A stretch of DNA of 11,960 bases from an uncultured Catenibacterium sp. (lineage in GTDB: Bacteria > Bacillota_I > Bacilli_A > Erysipelotrichales > Coprobacillaceae), in contig NZ_CAAFOM010000074.1 of assembly GCF_900764565.1 (NCBI RefSeq), forward strand, positions 1 to 11,960, given 5' to 3'. Of this stretch, positions 1 to 6,831 are shown in pieces. Under the pieces are notes generated by a model that made no database searches, was not told the origin of the DNA, and worked only from the letters and a program-made list of their open reading frames with translations. A program made the position numbers and the translations under genes. Positions within the stretch are counted from its first letter, which is position 1. Every line of letters begins with the position of its first letter.

Positions 1-44
1 AAGATAAGAAAATTTATAAAATAGTGAATAACTCAACTCTTTTT

Positions 45-71
45 CAAAAAAGAACAGGCTTACATAGCCTG
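45..71 (-). terminator. Rho-independent terminator of the DUF4230-cutC-hydrolase operon
   Basis: A perfect 6-bp stem (CAGGCT/AGCCTG, 55-60 and 66-71) with a 5-nt loop is followed on the minus strand by TTCTTTTTT. The stem includes the last codons and stop codon of the hydrolase gene, so transcription ends directly at the end of the coding region. Positions 1-44 beyond it show nothing I recognise. Confidence 0.75.
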
Positions 72-803
72 CTTTGTTAAGAATTTGTAAGTTATAGAAA
101 GAACTTCATGAATATGATCCGCATTATCATAATTATGAGAAGCACCAACAACTGGATGAAAAATCATCTGATTACTAAATAGCTTTGTATATTTCTCACT
201 GATTGCATAAGGAACTGTTTTATCTTCAGTTCCATGAATGACTAATAAATCATTCTTATATGTATCTAAGTTCTTATAGAAATCTCTTTGAAGCATATCC
301 TTTACAAAGGCATCGCTGATTTCAAATCCATTATGATCGTAGATAGGTGCTTCTTTTACTGAACCTGTCAAATAATCTAAAGCATCTGGTAAACAGAAGG
401 CAGGTGCCCATAAGACAAGCTTCTTAATATCTTCAGGATAGAGTTTCGCAAGTTCACTCGCAATGGCACCACCCATAGAATGTCCTAAAACATAGATATC
501 AGTGACTTGAGGCATCTTCTTTAATTCTTCTAGTAGAATACGTGCACATGATAGTTCATCATCAAATGTCATTTCTTTAAAGGTAAGGTCTGATTCTCCA
601 CTGCCTAGAAAATCCATTCTTAAAGTACCAACACCCTGTGCTTCTAATAAACGTGATAAAGAAACATAAGAGAACTTAGTTCCTGTACATTGTCCTGTAA
701 AACCATGGAATATTAATAATACAGGGAATTCTTTTTTATGAGGTACATGAAAGAATCCTCTCATAACACCCTTAGGTGTCGCAATTTCACAATATTGCTG
801 CAT
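60..803 (-). CDS. alpha/beta-hydrolase, cinnamoyl/feruloyl-esterase-like serine hydrolase
   Basis: A 247-residue cytoplasmic alpha/beta-hydrolase with no signal peptide. The oxyanion region is HGFTG (33-37), the nucleophile elbow GHSMGG places Ser109, the acid is likely Asp194 in GTEDKTVPY, and the base is His223 in GASHNY. The HGFTG start together with DFLGSGESD (64-72) resembles the cinnamoyl/feruloyl esterase group known from gut Butyrivibrio and Lactobacillus. The substrate is inferred: it could be a plant hydroxycinnamate ester or another small acyl ester. The ATG at 803 lies 2 nt after the cutC stop, and its GAGGAG Shine-Dalgarno lies inside the last cutC codons, which indicates translational coupling. 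It is the last gene of a three-gene operon, and its stop lies within the terminator stem. Confidence 0.85.
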   Translation of the reverse strand: MQQYCEIATPKGVMRGFFHVPHKKEFPVLLIFHGFTGQCTGTKFSYVSLSRLLEAQGVGTLRMDFLGSGESDLTFKEMTFDDELSCARILLEELKKMPQVTDIYVLGHSMGGAIASELAKLYPEDIKKLVLWAPAFCLPDALDYLTGSVKEAPIYDHNGFEISDAFVKDMLQRDFYKNLDTYKNDLLVIHGTEDKTVPYAISEKYTKLFSNQMIFHPVVGASHNYDNADHIHEVLSITYKFLTKQAM

Positions 804-805
804 AA

Positions 806-1540
806 TTAAGCCTCCTCTACAAGTGAAACCATTCTCTTCACTTTCTCTTTATCTACATAATCATAATTAATACCATTATAGCTAAATGATACATGATCAT
901 TGGCTGTCGTAGGATCTGCTCTCCAGTTCTTACATGAAGAATGCACCTGATGAATACCAGTATAACGAATAATGTCTACGACATTTGTTTCATTAATACC
1001 AGAACCAGCCAATATTTCAATCTGGTTTCCATACTTCTCTTGTAATTCTTTTATAAGCTGTATGCCTTCACTTACAGTAGACTTCATACCACTTGTAAGG
1101 ACTCTATCCACACCTAATTCAATTAATCTATAAATCGTTGCATCTGGATCATTACATACATCAAACGCTCTATGGAATACTGCAGTCTTACCATAACTAT
1201 GAATAATAGAGACCATTTCACTTGTTCGTGCACTATTGATCTTACCATCAGGATCTAAGAACCCAAACGCAATACCATCAGCCCCGTGTTCTAATAGTTC
1301 TTCTGCTTCCATAATCATCTGTTCAGACTGTAACTCATTATAAATAAAACCAGCACCTCTAGGTCTTACCATACATATCACTTCTAAGTCTGTATTATTC
1401 TTAATCAGATCTAATGTAGCTGTTGTAGGTGTTAATCCACCCAAAGCCAATGCACTATTTAATTCAATTCTTTTTGCGCCACCATGATACGCATTCATTG
1501 CATCCTCATAGCTGCCGCAGCATACTTCTAACTTATTCAC
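806..1540 (-). CDS. cutC: CutC family protein (copper homeostasis protein CutC)
   Basis: A 244-residue TIM-barrel protein of normal CutC length. Family landmarks in order are EVCCGS (5-10), RIELNSALALGGLTPT (24-39), MVRPRG (57-62), FHRAFD (122-127), LTSG (148-151), AGSGIN (178-183) and VHSS (199-202). CutC was named for copper tolerance in E. coli, but its biochemical role is unsettled, so a copper function here rests on family annotation only. It starts with GTG at 1540, supported by GAGGT about 10 nt upstream. It overlaps the end of the DUF4230 gene by 8 nt, and its own 3' end carries the Shine-Dalgarno of the following hydrolase. No copper exporter or CopY-type regulator is visible nearby. 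Confidence 0.93.
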   Translation of the reverse strand: MNKLEVCCGSYEDAMNAYHGGAKRIELNSALALGGLTPTTATLDLIKNNTDLEVICMVRPRGAGFIYNELQSEQMIMEAEELLEHGADGIAFGFLDPDGKINSARTSEMVSIIHSYGKTAVFHRAFDVCNDPDATIYRLIELGVDRVLTSGMKSTVSEGIQLIKELQEKYGNQIEILAGSGINETNVVDIIRYTGIHQVHSSCKNWRADPTTANDHVSFSYNGINYDYVDKEKVKRMVSLVEEA

Positions 1541-2135
1541 TTACTTCTACCTCTACTTCATACTTATCTTGATCTACAGTCATATAAATAAGGTCTTTAA
1601 TGTTTTTCTTCACTTTTGTTTCAGTCTTTTCTAAGAACTGATTCTTAATGGCTTCTTTTTCTACTTTCTTCTTCTGTTCCTTGGCAAAAGTCTTATAGTC
1701 TGTAATAGAAATCTGATTAAAGATATTCTTTGTTTCATCATATACCTTAATAGAATTCTCATCGATTTCATTAGATAAGATCTTTACTGCAGATGTTTTC
1801 ACAATAATCTTATTATCTGTTTTCTCTACCTGTACGTCAGAAAGATCAACACCTGCTTTAAGCTTACCTTCATAAGTAATTAAGAAAGACTTCTGTGTTA
1901 AAGGAACAGTCCAGCCATTAAACTTTAATGAATTAGAGAACTTCCCTACTTTTGTATAATCATATTCAGAAACAGCTAATTCATTAATATCTCTTATTTT
2001 CTGTGTTAAGGCTGTTGAAGTGATTTCTTCTTTAGCTGGTGTACTACGTCCACCAAAGTACATACCACCCATAAATACAACAATAACTAACACAATAATG
2101 ACTATAATTGATCTTAAGTTAAACTTATTTTTCAT
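1533..2135 (-). CDS. DUF4230 family membrane-anchored protein
   Basis: About 200 residues. The N-terminus is a short basic stretch, then one hydrophobic segment (about 9-28, ending MGGMYFGG), giving a signal anchor with the rest outside the cell. The external part has the DUF4230 layout: a conserved YDYTKVGKFS segment (58-67), a beta-rich core with FLITYEGKLKAGVDLSDV (84-101), and a Lys/Glu-rich helical region (148-182) before a final strand. The family has no established function. Three in-frame starts exist (GTG 2147, GTG 2144, ATG 2141) besides ATG 2135. I prefer 2135 because AGGTGGTGATG then sits at normal Shine-Dalgarno distance, whereas the earlier codons lie within that site. It is the first gene of the operon with cutC and the hydrolase. 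Confidence 0.82.
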   Translation of the reverse strand: MKNKFNLRSIIVIIVLVIVVFMGGMYFGGRSTPAKEEITSTALTQKIRDINELAVSEYDYTKVGKFSNSLKFNGWTVPLTQKSFLITYEGKLKAGVDLSDVQVEKTDNKIIVKTSAVKILSNEIDENSIKVYDETKNIFNQISITDYKTFAKEQKKKVEKEAIKNQFLEKTETKVKKNIKDLIYMTVDQDKYEVEVEVSE

Positions 2136-2189
2136 TTTCATCACCACCTAGATTATAACAGATAAGAAAAAATATATACAGTTTGTTTT

Positions 2190-2211
2190 GTTGTCTAGAT
2201 GATTTGACAAC
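2190..2211. promoter_or_regulatory. Inverted-repeat candidate operator in the divergent DUF4230/DUF1836 promoter region
   Basis: GTTGTC (2190-2195) and GACAAC (2206-2211) form a perfect 6-bp inverted repeat around 10 nt. The right arm overlaps a plus-strand -35 box TTGACA (2204-2209) that lies 17 nt from TAGTTT (2227-2232). The left arm, read on the minus strand, gives TAGACA (2197-2192), 17 nt from TATTTT (2174-2169). The repeat thus sits symmetrically over two outward -35 boxes. A regulator binding here could control both transcripts, and the adjacent DUF1836 protein is the obvious candidate. The -10 boxes are poor, and the plus-strand leader would be only about 10 nt. Confidence 0.45.
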
Positions 2212-2249
2212 GAATACAATAAATGATAGTTTTTAAGTAGGTGATGAAA

Positions 2250-2729
2250 ATGAATTATGATAATGTACATATTTCTAGATGGGAAGAGATACCAGATTTT
2301 CCACTCTATATAGATCAGGTTGTATCTATTATAGAAAAGAGTTTGTCTTTCTTAAAAAATGACAATGACGCTATTATCACAAAAACAATGATCAATAACT
2401 ATGTTAAACATAAGCTTGTAAAAGCACCTATAAAGAAGAAGTATGAAAGAGAACAGATTGCTTATTTTACATTGATTTGTTTATTAAAGTCTGTCTTCTC
2501 TTTAGATGAGATTTCTAAGCTTATTCACTTGCAGCAGAGTCAGAAAGAATTATCTGTATTCTATAATATGTATTGTGATGTATTTGAGCGTGTATTAAAG
2601 ACAAATCATTTAGATTCAGAACTATCAGATATTTATAATAAATGTATCTTAAGTTCTGTCTATAAGATCAAGGTATCTGATAATCTTCTTGGTGAAGAAA
2701 CAATGGAAGAAACAAAAAAGAAGGATTGA
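2250..2729 (+). CDS. DUF1836 domain protein, putative HTH transcriptional regulator
   Basis: A 159-residue soluble protein with the DUF1836 pattern: RWEEIPDFPLYIDQVV at the N-terminus, then ITKTMINNYVKHKLVKAPIKKKY (43-65) and a helical stretch ending FSLDEISKLI. The middle resembles a MerR-like winged helix, in which a helix-turn-helix is followed by a lysine-rich wing, so DNA binding is expected although the family is uncharacterised. I start at ATG 2250, which has AGGTGATG at 2239-2246. The in-frame GTG 2241 and ATG 2244 lie inside that Shine-Dalgarno. The gene diverges from the DUF4230 operon across an inverted repeat and converges on the toxin gene, sharing its terminator. The C-terminus is a charged Glu/Lys tail. 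Confidence 0.82.
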   Translation: MNYDNVHISRWEEIPDFPLYIDQVVSIIEKSLSFLKNDNDAIITKTMINNYVKHKLVKAPIKKKYEREQIAYFTLICLLKSVFSLDEISKLIHLQQSQKELSVFYNMYCDVFERVLKTNHLDSELSDIYNKCILSSVYKIKVSDNLLGEETMEETKKKD

Positions 2730-2749
2730 GTGCAATGCATTCAATCCTT
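2721..2749. terminator. Bidirectional terminator between DUF1836 and the toxin gene
   Basis: AAGGATTGA (2721-2729) pairs perfectly with TCAATCCTT (2741-2749), and an inner TGC/GCA pairing extends the stem. The plus strand continues with a T run to 2752. On the minus strand the stem is followed by TTCTTTTTTG (from 2722-2713). It therefore suits both converging genes. The left arm includes the DUF1836 stop codon. Confidence 0.8.
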
Positions 2750-2750
2750 T

Positions 2751-3020
2751 TTACTTATCGCCAAAAATGACATTCATATATTTTTCTTCGTTAGTTAGAA
2801 TACGGATGATTGTCACTGTATCATGATCATATTTATAGAAAATACTATATTTTCCTGCAATGACATAATAAAGATCTGTAGTCCATCCTGTTCTATTAGA
2901 TAGCTGACCACCTATTTCAGGGTGTGTTTTTAATACAGCACATAGTTTTACTATCTTTGGATTCAAACGCATAGGGTTTCTTAAATCAGCACGTGCTTGT
3001 CTTGTATATCTTAGATTCAT
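2751..3020 (-). CDS. Type II toxin, RelE/ParE superfamily
   Basis: An 89-residue basic protein with the RelE/ParE fold pattern: a helical N-terminal half (LRYTRQARADL, then NPKIVKLCAVL), and a C-terminal beta-sheet read as LYYVIAGKYSIFYKYDHDTVTIIRIL (50-75). RelE-like toxins are ribosome-dependent mRNA endonucleases, while ParE-like toxins poison gyrase; the sequence alone does not tell me which applies. The ATG overlaps the antitoxin stop by 4 nt (3017-3020), the usual coupling for such pairs. The gene ends directly at the bidirectional terminator shared with DUF1836. The frame looks intact and full length. Confidence 0.83.
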   Translation of the reverse strand: MNLRYTRQARADLRNPMRLNPKIVKLCAVLKTHPEIGGQLSNRTGWTTDLYYVIAGKYSIFYKYDHDTVTIIRILTNEEKYMNVIFGDK

Positions 3021-3337
3021 AGTTCAATTCCAAATTCTTTTAAGATATCTTCTTCAGAAATACTTTCATCTGAAGGTGCTTTTTCACCTTTATCTAATTC
3101 AATCATTAACTGAGAAATTGCCTGTTCTCTTAATGCCTGTTTACTATTTGAAGTTACTAAGAAAGGCATTCCTTCTACATTAATAGACTGCTGGATAAAT
3201 GCATTAATTGCATCAGTAAGTGTCATACCACACTGTGCATAGATTCCTTCTACCTGTGCTTTGATTTCTGGATTAATACGCATCTGAAAAGTGCTTGTTT
3301 TTGGTGCTGTAGCCACTGTTAGTGTTGTTTTTTTCAT
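3017..3337 (-). CDS. RelB/DinJ family antitoxin (ribbon-helix-helix)
   Basis: A 106-residue protein. Residues 15-50 form the ribbon-helix-helix DNA-binding fold: strand STFQMRIN, then PEIKAQVEGIYAQCGMTLTDAINAFIQQ. The MPFLV segment (57-61) is the usual RelB/DinJ continuation. The acidic C-terminal part (83-106, EEDILKEFGIEL) is the expected toxin-binding region. It would neutralise the downstream toxin and repress the shared promoter. The 15-residue Thr/Lys-rich extension before the ribbon strand is slightly long for DinJ. AAGGAG lies 10 nt before the ATG. The operon stands alone between two convergent terminators, with its own strong promoter. Confidence 0.86.
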   Translation of the reverse strand: MKKTTLTVATAPKTSTFQMRINPEIKAQVEGIYAQCGMTLTDAINAFIQQSINVEGMPFLVTSNSKQALREQAISQLMIELDKGEKAPSDESISEEDILKEFGIEL

Positions 3338-3360
3338 AGTTCATAAACTCCTTTTCAACT

Positions 3361-3389
3361 ATTATAAACATCACTCAATTAACAGTCAA
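3361..3389 (-). promoter_or_regulatory. Consensus sigma-A type promoter of the toxin-antitoxin operon
   Basis: On the minus strand, TTGACT (3389-3384) is separated by exactly 17 nt from TATAAT (3366-3361), with AAGGAG (3353-3348) and the antitoxin ATG following. It is the best promoter match in the window. Confidence 0.85.
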
Positions 3390-3394
3390 CACAT

Positions 3395-3404
3395 TGTATA
3401 TACA
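3395..3404. promoter_or_regulatory. Palindrome upstream of the TA promoter, possible antitoxin operator
   Basis: TGTATATACA is a perfect 10-bp palindrome lying 5 bp upstream of the -35 box. Ribbon-helix-helix antitoxins bind short palindromes at their own promoters, so this is a candidate site. An AT-rich palindrome of this length could also arise by chance. Confidence 0.3.
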
Positions 3405-3444
3405 GAAAAAAACTGTTCAGAAATGAAATCATTTCGTCACAGTT
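3405..3444 (-). terminator. Terminator after the ATP-grasp gene
   Basis: On the minus strand, AACTGT (3444-3439) pairs with ACAGTT (3416-3411). Inside this, GAAATG pairs with CATTTC around a 4-nt loop, and 3-nt internal loops separate the two stems. A run of T follows (positions 3412-3406). It begins 7 nt after the ATP-grasp stop and isolates the TA operon from upstream transcription. Confidence 0.72.
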
Positions 3445-3450
3445 TCTTAA

Positions 3451-5043
3451 TTAACGCTTTTTAGCTTTATGTCTAGGTTTCTTAACAGCTTTTCTAGCAC
3501 GAGGAGATTTCTTTACTTCTTCTTTCTTCTCTTCTACTACCTTGGCTGTTTCTTCTACAGCTGCCTTGACTTCTTCTTTCTTCGCTTCAACAACTGCTTT
3601 GACAGGCTCTTTGACTTCTTCAACCTTCTTAGTCACAGCTTTCACTGTTTCTTTAACTGGTTCCTTGACCCCTTCTACCTTTTTAACAGCTGCTTTTACT
3701 GTCTTCTTCACAGGTTCTTTTACAGCTTCTTTGACAGGCTCTTTAACTTCTTCAACCTTCTTAGCTACAGCTTTTACAGTCTTCTGAACAGGTTTCTTAG
3801 CTTCTTCTACCTTTTTAGCTGCAGCTTTCACTGTCTTCTTTACTGCCTTTTTCTTCTTATGTGCAATAATTGCTTTAGTAATTTCAGTTAACTTAGCTTT
3901 AGTCTTTGCACGGAAGATGAAGATATGGTTACCTTCAGCCTGCGCAAGAACCTGAGGAATATCAGCTTCAATCTTAATATATTCTCTATACTTATCTGCT
4001 ACTTCTGCATCAGATAATTCATAATCAATACCAAGACGTCTTCCTACATAACCTACATAATACTTTCTTTCAATGTCATAGAAGCAAGTATTATAGATCA
4101 TCATATCTGCCCAAATAGTATATGTATCTACATCATAAGCATAGTTCATCATATCAGGAATAAAAGCACCAGGTGCTCTCATATTCACTTCTAAAGGAAC
4201 TAAATCACCTTTTCTACCTAATCCTGGTTTATCTTCAGATAACTTAATAAATTCAAAATGGAAGAAACGGCTCTTAGTATCAAATGCCTTGACTACCTTT
4301 TCACCAATTTCATAAATAGGTTTACCTTCTACTGGTTCAGAATGGAAATAAACATCAGATGCATCATTCACTGTATCCATAATAGAAGTATCCATAAAAT
4401 GACTTGTAGAGAATAAAATATTCTTATTCTTATCAGTCACACCTTCAAATGTCACAACATCACCAGGTACAAAGTCTTCTATAATATAATCAATATAATC
4501 CTGTTTATGATTATAGAAATCCTTTAATTCTTCATCATTCTTTAATTTATAAGTATGAGTAGCCCCTACACCATTATCAGGTTTCACAATCACTGGATAA
4601 CCATTTTTCTTAGTAAACTCTAAAGCTTCATCTAGTGTATCTAACTTAATATAATCAGCTACTTTTAAACCAGCACTCTTATACACTTCTTTCATAGCTG
4701 ATTTATACTTCATCCAGCGCATATCCTGAATCTGTGGACCAGTAGTCACATTGAAGTCTCTTCTTAAAGTGGCTTCTAATTCTAGCCAGTATTCATTTTC
4801 AGATTCAATCCAGTCAATCTTGCCATACTGACTAGAGAAATAAGCACATGCACGATAAACTTCATCATAGTTTTCTAAAGAACCTACATAGTAATATTCA
4901 GTCAATGAATTCTTTGTTTCATCACTAATCATTTCATATGGGCAGTCCCCAACACCTAATACATTCACACCACGATCTTTTAAACGTGAGCAGAAATTAT
5001 GATAATATTCTGGAAAATGTGGTGATATAAATACGACATTCAT
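3451..5043 (-). CDS. ATP-grasp ligase with Lys/Ala-rich histone-H1-like C-terminal tail
   Basis: A 530-residue protein. Residues 1-395 are an ATP-grasp enzyme of the carboxylate-amine ligase type: a Rossmann-like start (VVFISPHFP), a glycine-rich nucleotide loop VIVKPDNGVGATHT (151-164), the adenine-side strand IIEDFVPGDVVTFEG (187-201), and the metal-binding segment PLEVNMRAPGAF (283-294). Such enzymes activate a carboxylate as acyl-phosphate and join it to an amine or thiol. The substrate here is unknown. Residues 396-530 are a separate low-complexity tail with about four imperfect repeats of the type KTVKAAxKKVEEVKEPVK (402-487), a Glu/Lys helical stretch, and a very basic end (PRARKAVKKPRHKAKKR). 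No membrane segment or signal is seen. GGAGGAG precedes the ATG, and the gap to the upstream esterase is 14 nt. Confidence 0.82.
   Translation of the reverse strand: MNVVFISPHFPEYYHNFCSRLKDRGVNVLGVGDCPYEMISDETKNSLTEYYYVGSLENYDEVYRACAYFSSQYGKIDWIESENEYWLELEATLRRDFNVTTGPQIQDMRWMKYKSAMKEVYKSAGLKVADYIKLDTLDEALEFTKKNGYPVIVKPDNGVGATHTYKLKNDEELKDFYNHKQDYIDYIIEDFVPGDVVTFEGVTDKNKNILFSTSHFMDTSIMDTVNDASDVYFHSEPVEGKPIYEIGEKVVKAFDTKSRFFHFEFIKLSEDKPGLGRKGDLVPLEVNMRAPGAFIPDMMNYAYDVDTYTIWADMMIYNTCFYDIERKYYVGYVGRRLGIDYELSDAEVADKYREYIKIEADIPQVLAQAEGNHIFIFRAKTKAKLTEITKAIIAHKKKKAVKKTVKAAAKKVEEAKKPVQKTVKAVAKKVEEVKEPVKEAVKEPVKKTVKAAVKKVEGVKEPVKETVKAVTKKVEEVKEPVKAVVEAKKEEVKAAVEETAKVVEEKKEEVKKSPRARKAVKKPRHKAKKR
3583..3840 (-). 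repeat. Imperfect tandem coding repeats for the Lys/Ala-rich tail of the ATP-grasp protein
   Basis: About four copies of a 57-78-nt unit encode KKTVKAAAKKVEEAKKPVQ, KTVKAVAKKVEEVKEPVK with an EAVKEPVK insert, KTVKAAVKKVEGVKEPVKE, and TVKAVTKKVEEVKEPVKA. The copies differ at many third positions, so the repeats are kept at protein level rather than being a recent duplication. The number of copies may vary between strains. Confidence 0.75.
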
Positions 5044-5057
5044 CTAATCTTCTCCTC

Positions 5058-5810
5058 CTAGATAACTCTCTTTACAAAATATGGGAACTGAACTCTCCAC
5101 CAATCCCAGTCATGGTTTACATCATATCCCCAGAAATCAATCCATGCTGGAATATCTTTATATTCTAATAGTTCTTTCATTCTACCAGTAGAACGAACCA
5201 TTTCATCTTCCCAGGCACCCTGACCACAACATAATACAATACGGCGTTTTCTATACATTTCTACATATGGATGATCATAGCTCATACCTTCAATATACTT
5301 GATTGGACTATTACGATAAATATTATCATCCACATAATCATGGAAGAATAGATCACTATCATAATAACCACTTAATGCGATACATCCACTAAAGATATCC
5401 GGTCTTCTAAATAAGAAATTAGCTGCATGTGATGCACCTAATGAACATCCTGTAGTATAAATACCATCTGCATGTGTACCACACATCGCATTAATATCAA
5501 TAATTCTTGGTACTAACTCATCTACAATATAATGATAATACTGTTCAAGCATGTAAGAACGATAGTCAACATCATGGCCACCTTCTTCACTCCATGTTTC
5601 TAGATCAATACTATCACAGCAGAATAATTGTATATTTCCATTATCAATGAGGTCTTCTACTGTTGCGACCATTCCATTGTTTTCAAAATCATAAAACCTA
5701 CCATTCTGTGTTGGAAATACAAGCATTGGTGTTCCTGCATGTCCATACACCTTAAACTCCATATCTCTTTTAAGACATGGACTGTATTCTTTATAATATT
5801 CTACCTTCAT
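5058..5810 (-). CDS. Esterase family protein (PF00756-like alpha/beta-hydrolase)
   Basis: A 250-residue protein, with no signal peptide, similar to the esterase D / PF00756 group. The nucleophile elbow is GCSLGA with Ser123. The base is likely His233 in VNHDWDWWR. The acid is probably Glu201 or Asp202 after CGQGAW (195-200). FPTQNG (33-38) is a candidate oxyanion loop. I chose ATG 5810 because GAAGGAGG lies 8 nt upstream. The GTG at 5828 in the same frame is part of the ribosome-binding region. The gene comes first in a pair with the ATP-grasp ligase, 14 nt apart, suggesting that the esterase and ligase act on related acyl compounds; the substrate is not visible in the sequence. The many aromatic and acidic residues near the C-terminus suit a polar substrate, but this is weak. 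Confidence 0.83.
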   Translation of the reverse strand: MKVEYYKEYSPCLKRDMEFKVYGHAGTPMLVFPTQNGRFYDFENNGMVATVEDLIDNGNIQLFCCDSIDLETWSEEGGHDVDYRSYMLEQYYHYIVDELVPRIIDINAMCGTHADGIYTTGCSLGASHAANFLFRRPDIFSGCIALSGYYDSDLFFHDYVDDNIYRNSPIKYIEGMSYDHPYVEMYRKRRIVLCCGQGAWEDEMVRSTGRMKELLEYKDIPAWIDFWGYDVNHDWDWWRVQFPYFVKRVI

Positions 5811-5836
5811 TCCCAAAACCTCCTTCACCTTTGCCT

Positions 5837-5845
5837 ATTATATCA
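5837..5845 (-). promoter_or_regulatory. Extended -10 promoter candidate for the esterase-ATP-grasp pair
   Basis: On the minus strand TGATATAAT (5845-5837) is a TGn-extended TATAAT box, 26 nt before the esterase ATG. No good -35 box is seen at 16-18 nt. No terminator separates it from the upstream mmcQ gene, so read-through from there is also possible. Confidence 0.5.
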
Positions 5846-5867
5846 CATTTAGTAGACAATTCACTTA

Positions 5868-6821
5868 TTATTCGGTATTTCCTATATACTCCTTTAATTC
5901 TTTAGGAATATGCCTAGCACTTCTTATAGCCATTAGTTTATACTTCTTAAGTATGTCTAACGGATATAGAGTTGGATCATATGTCTTTATGCGTTTAAGA
6001 AGCATACTTGTTTCATCACTTTCTATGACCTGACATTTATACATAATCGCAGAATAAGGTGCACCATAATAGATATATACAATCGCATTTTGATGAATAT
6101 TCCCTTTTTGATGCCATTGTATATAGTCACTTTGATGAAATGCCTTTATTAAATCAAAACGTTTAGGAGAAGCAGGAATCACCCAGTCTTCACATATTAC
6201 TGTTGTCTGGTAGCTTTGATCAATCAAAGACATGATATCCTCATCTACAATTGAATCATCTAATAATATACTGATCCAATGTTTCTTATTCATATGAAAT
6301 GCAGGGTAGATAGAAAGATGATCAACTGTATCTATAGGAACCTTAATATTCAGACATTCTACTTCTCCCTGTTTATCACAAAACTTAGAATAATCTGTAT
6401 GCATAATGAGTCCAAACCACTTATCATTATTTCTAAATACAAATGAATCACCATCACTGAAAGGATGATCTGGAAGAACATGATATTTTTCTTCAATAAG
6501 ATGCATCAAACGTTTAGATTGAGGAAAAATAAAATAATCATACACAAAACACTGATTCAATATATCCTCGATACATTCTTCATAAGCCTGCTTGACTTGT
6601 TGTACAAACTTTCCCTGTTTACCTATCAAATGAATATTTGTATATTCTTCATCTGTATCCGTATCATAAACCTTAGCATCTAATGTATCATTTATTATGA
6701 CTTCAATCCTGAAATCACCATCTAGTATATCTGTCTCATATATATAATTGTATTCTTGTTTCTTAAATCCATACTCGATGAGTTTGTTCTCATCATAATG
6801 ATAACGTCTATAATCCTTCAT
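5868..6821 (-). CDS. MmcQ/YjbR family protein with N-terminal accessory domain and EVE/PUA-like C-terminal domain
   Basis: A 317-residue protein in three parts. Residues about 10-92 match the N-terminal domain often found before MmcQ in Bacillota (IEYGFKKQ, DILDGDFRIEV, EEYTNIHLIGKQGKFVQQVKQAYEE). Residues about 96-205 are the MmcQ/YjbR domain with the typical YPAFHMNKKHWISILLD (172-188). Residues about 212-317 (DWVIPASPKRFDLIKAF, IVYIYYGAPYSAIMYKCQV) look like an EVE/PUA-like fold. MmcQ is CyaY-like and annotated as DNA binding, and EVE domains can read modified bases, so nucleic-acid binding is inferred. I start at ATG 6821 with GAGG 6 nt upstream. A longer in-frame start is TTG 6863, which would overlap capA and has no ribosome site. 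It is last in the dut-capA-mmcQ row. Confidence 0.78.
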   Translation of the reverse strand: MKDYRRYHYDENKLIEYGFKKQEYNYIYETDILDGDFRIEVIINDTLDAKVYDTDTDEEYTNIHLIGKQGKFVQQVKQAYEECIEDILNQCFVYDYFIFPQSKRLMHLIEEKYHVLPDHPFSDGDSFVFRNNDKWFGLIMHTDYSKFCDKQGEVECLNIKVPIDTVDHLSIYPAFHMNKKHWISILLDDSIVDEDIMSLIDQSYQTTVICEDWVIPASPKRFDLIKAFHQSDYIQWHQKGNIHQNAIVYIYYGAPYSAIMYKCQVIESDETSMLLKRIKTYDPTLYPLDILKKYKLMAIRSARHIPKELKEYIGNTE

Positions 6822-6831
6822 CATATACCTC

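Noticed and set aside
2152..2157. TATAAT on the minus strand as the -10 box for the DUF4230 operon
   Set aside because: The transcript would start at or inside the ribosome site, leaving almost no leader. The TAGACA/TATTTT pair further upstream fits better, though it is weaker in sequence.
3469..3891. Plus-strand open frames opposite the ATP-grasp tail (3469-3891 and 3542-3787)
   Set aside because: They are antisense reading of the Lys/Ala/Glu repeat codons, giving Phe/Leu/Ser or Thr/Ser/Ala strings. They have no ribosome site, and the minus-strand gene accounts for the region.
5811..5828. GTG 5828 as start of the esterase
   Set aside because: It lies at the Shine-Dalgarno sequence GAAGGAGG, which is correctly spaced for ATG 5810.
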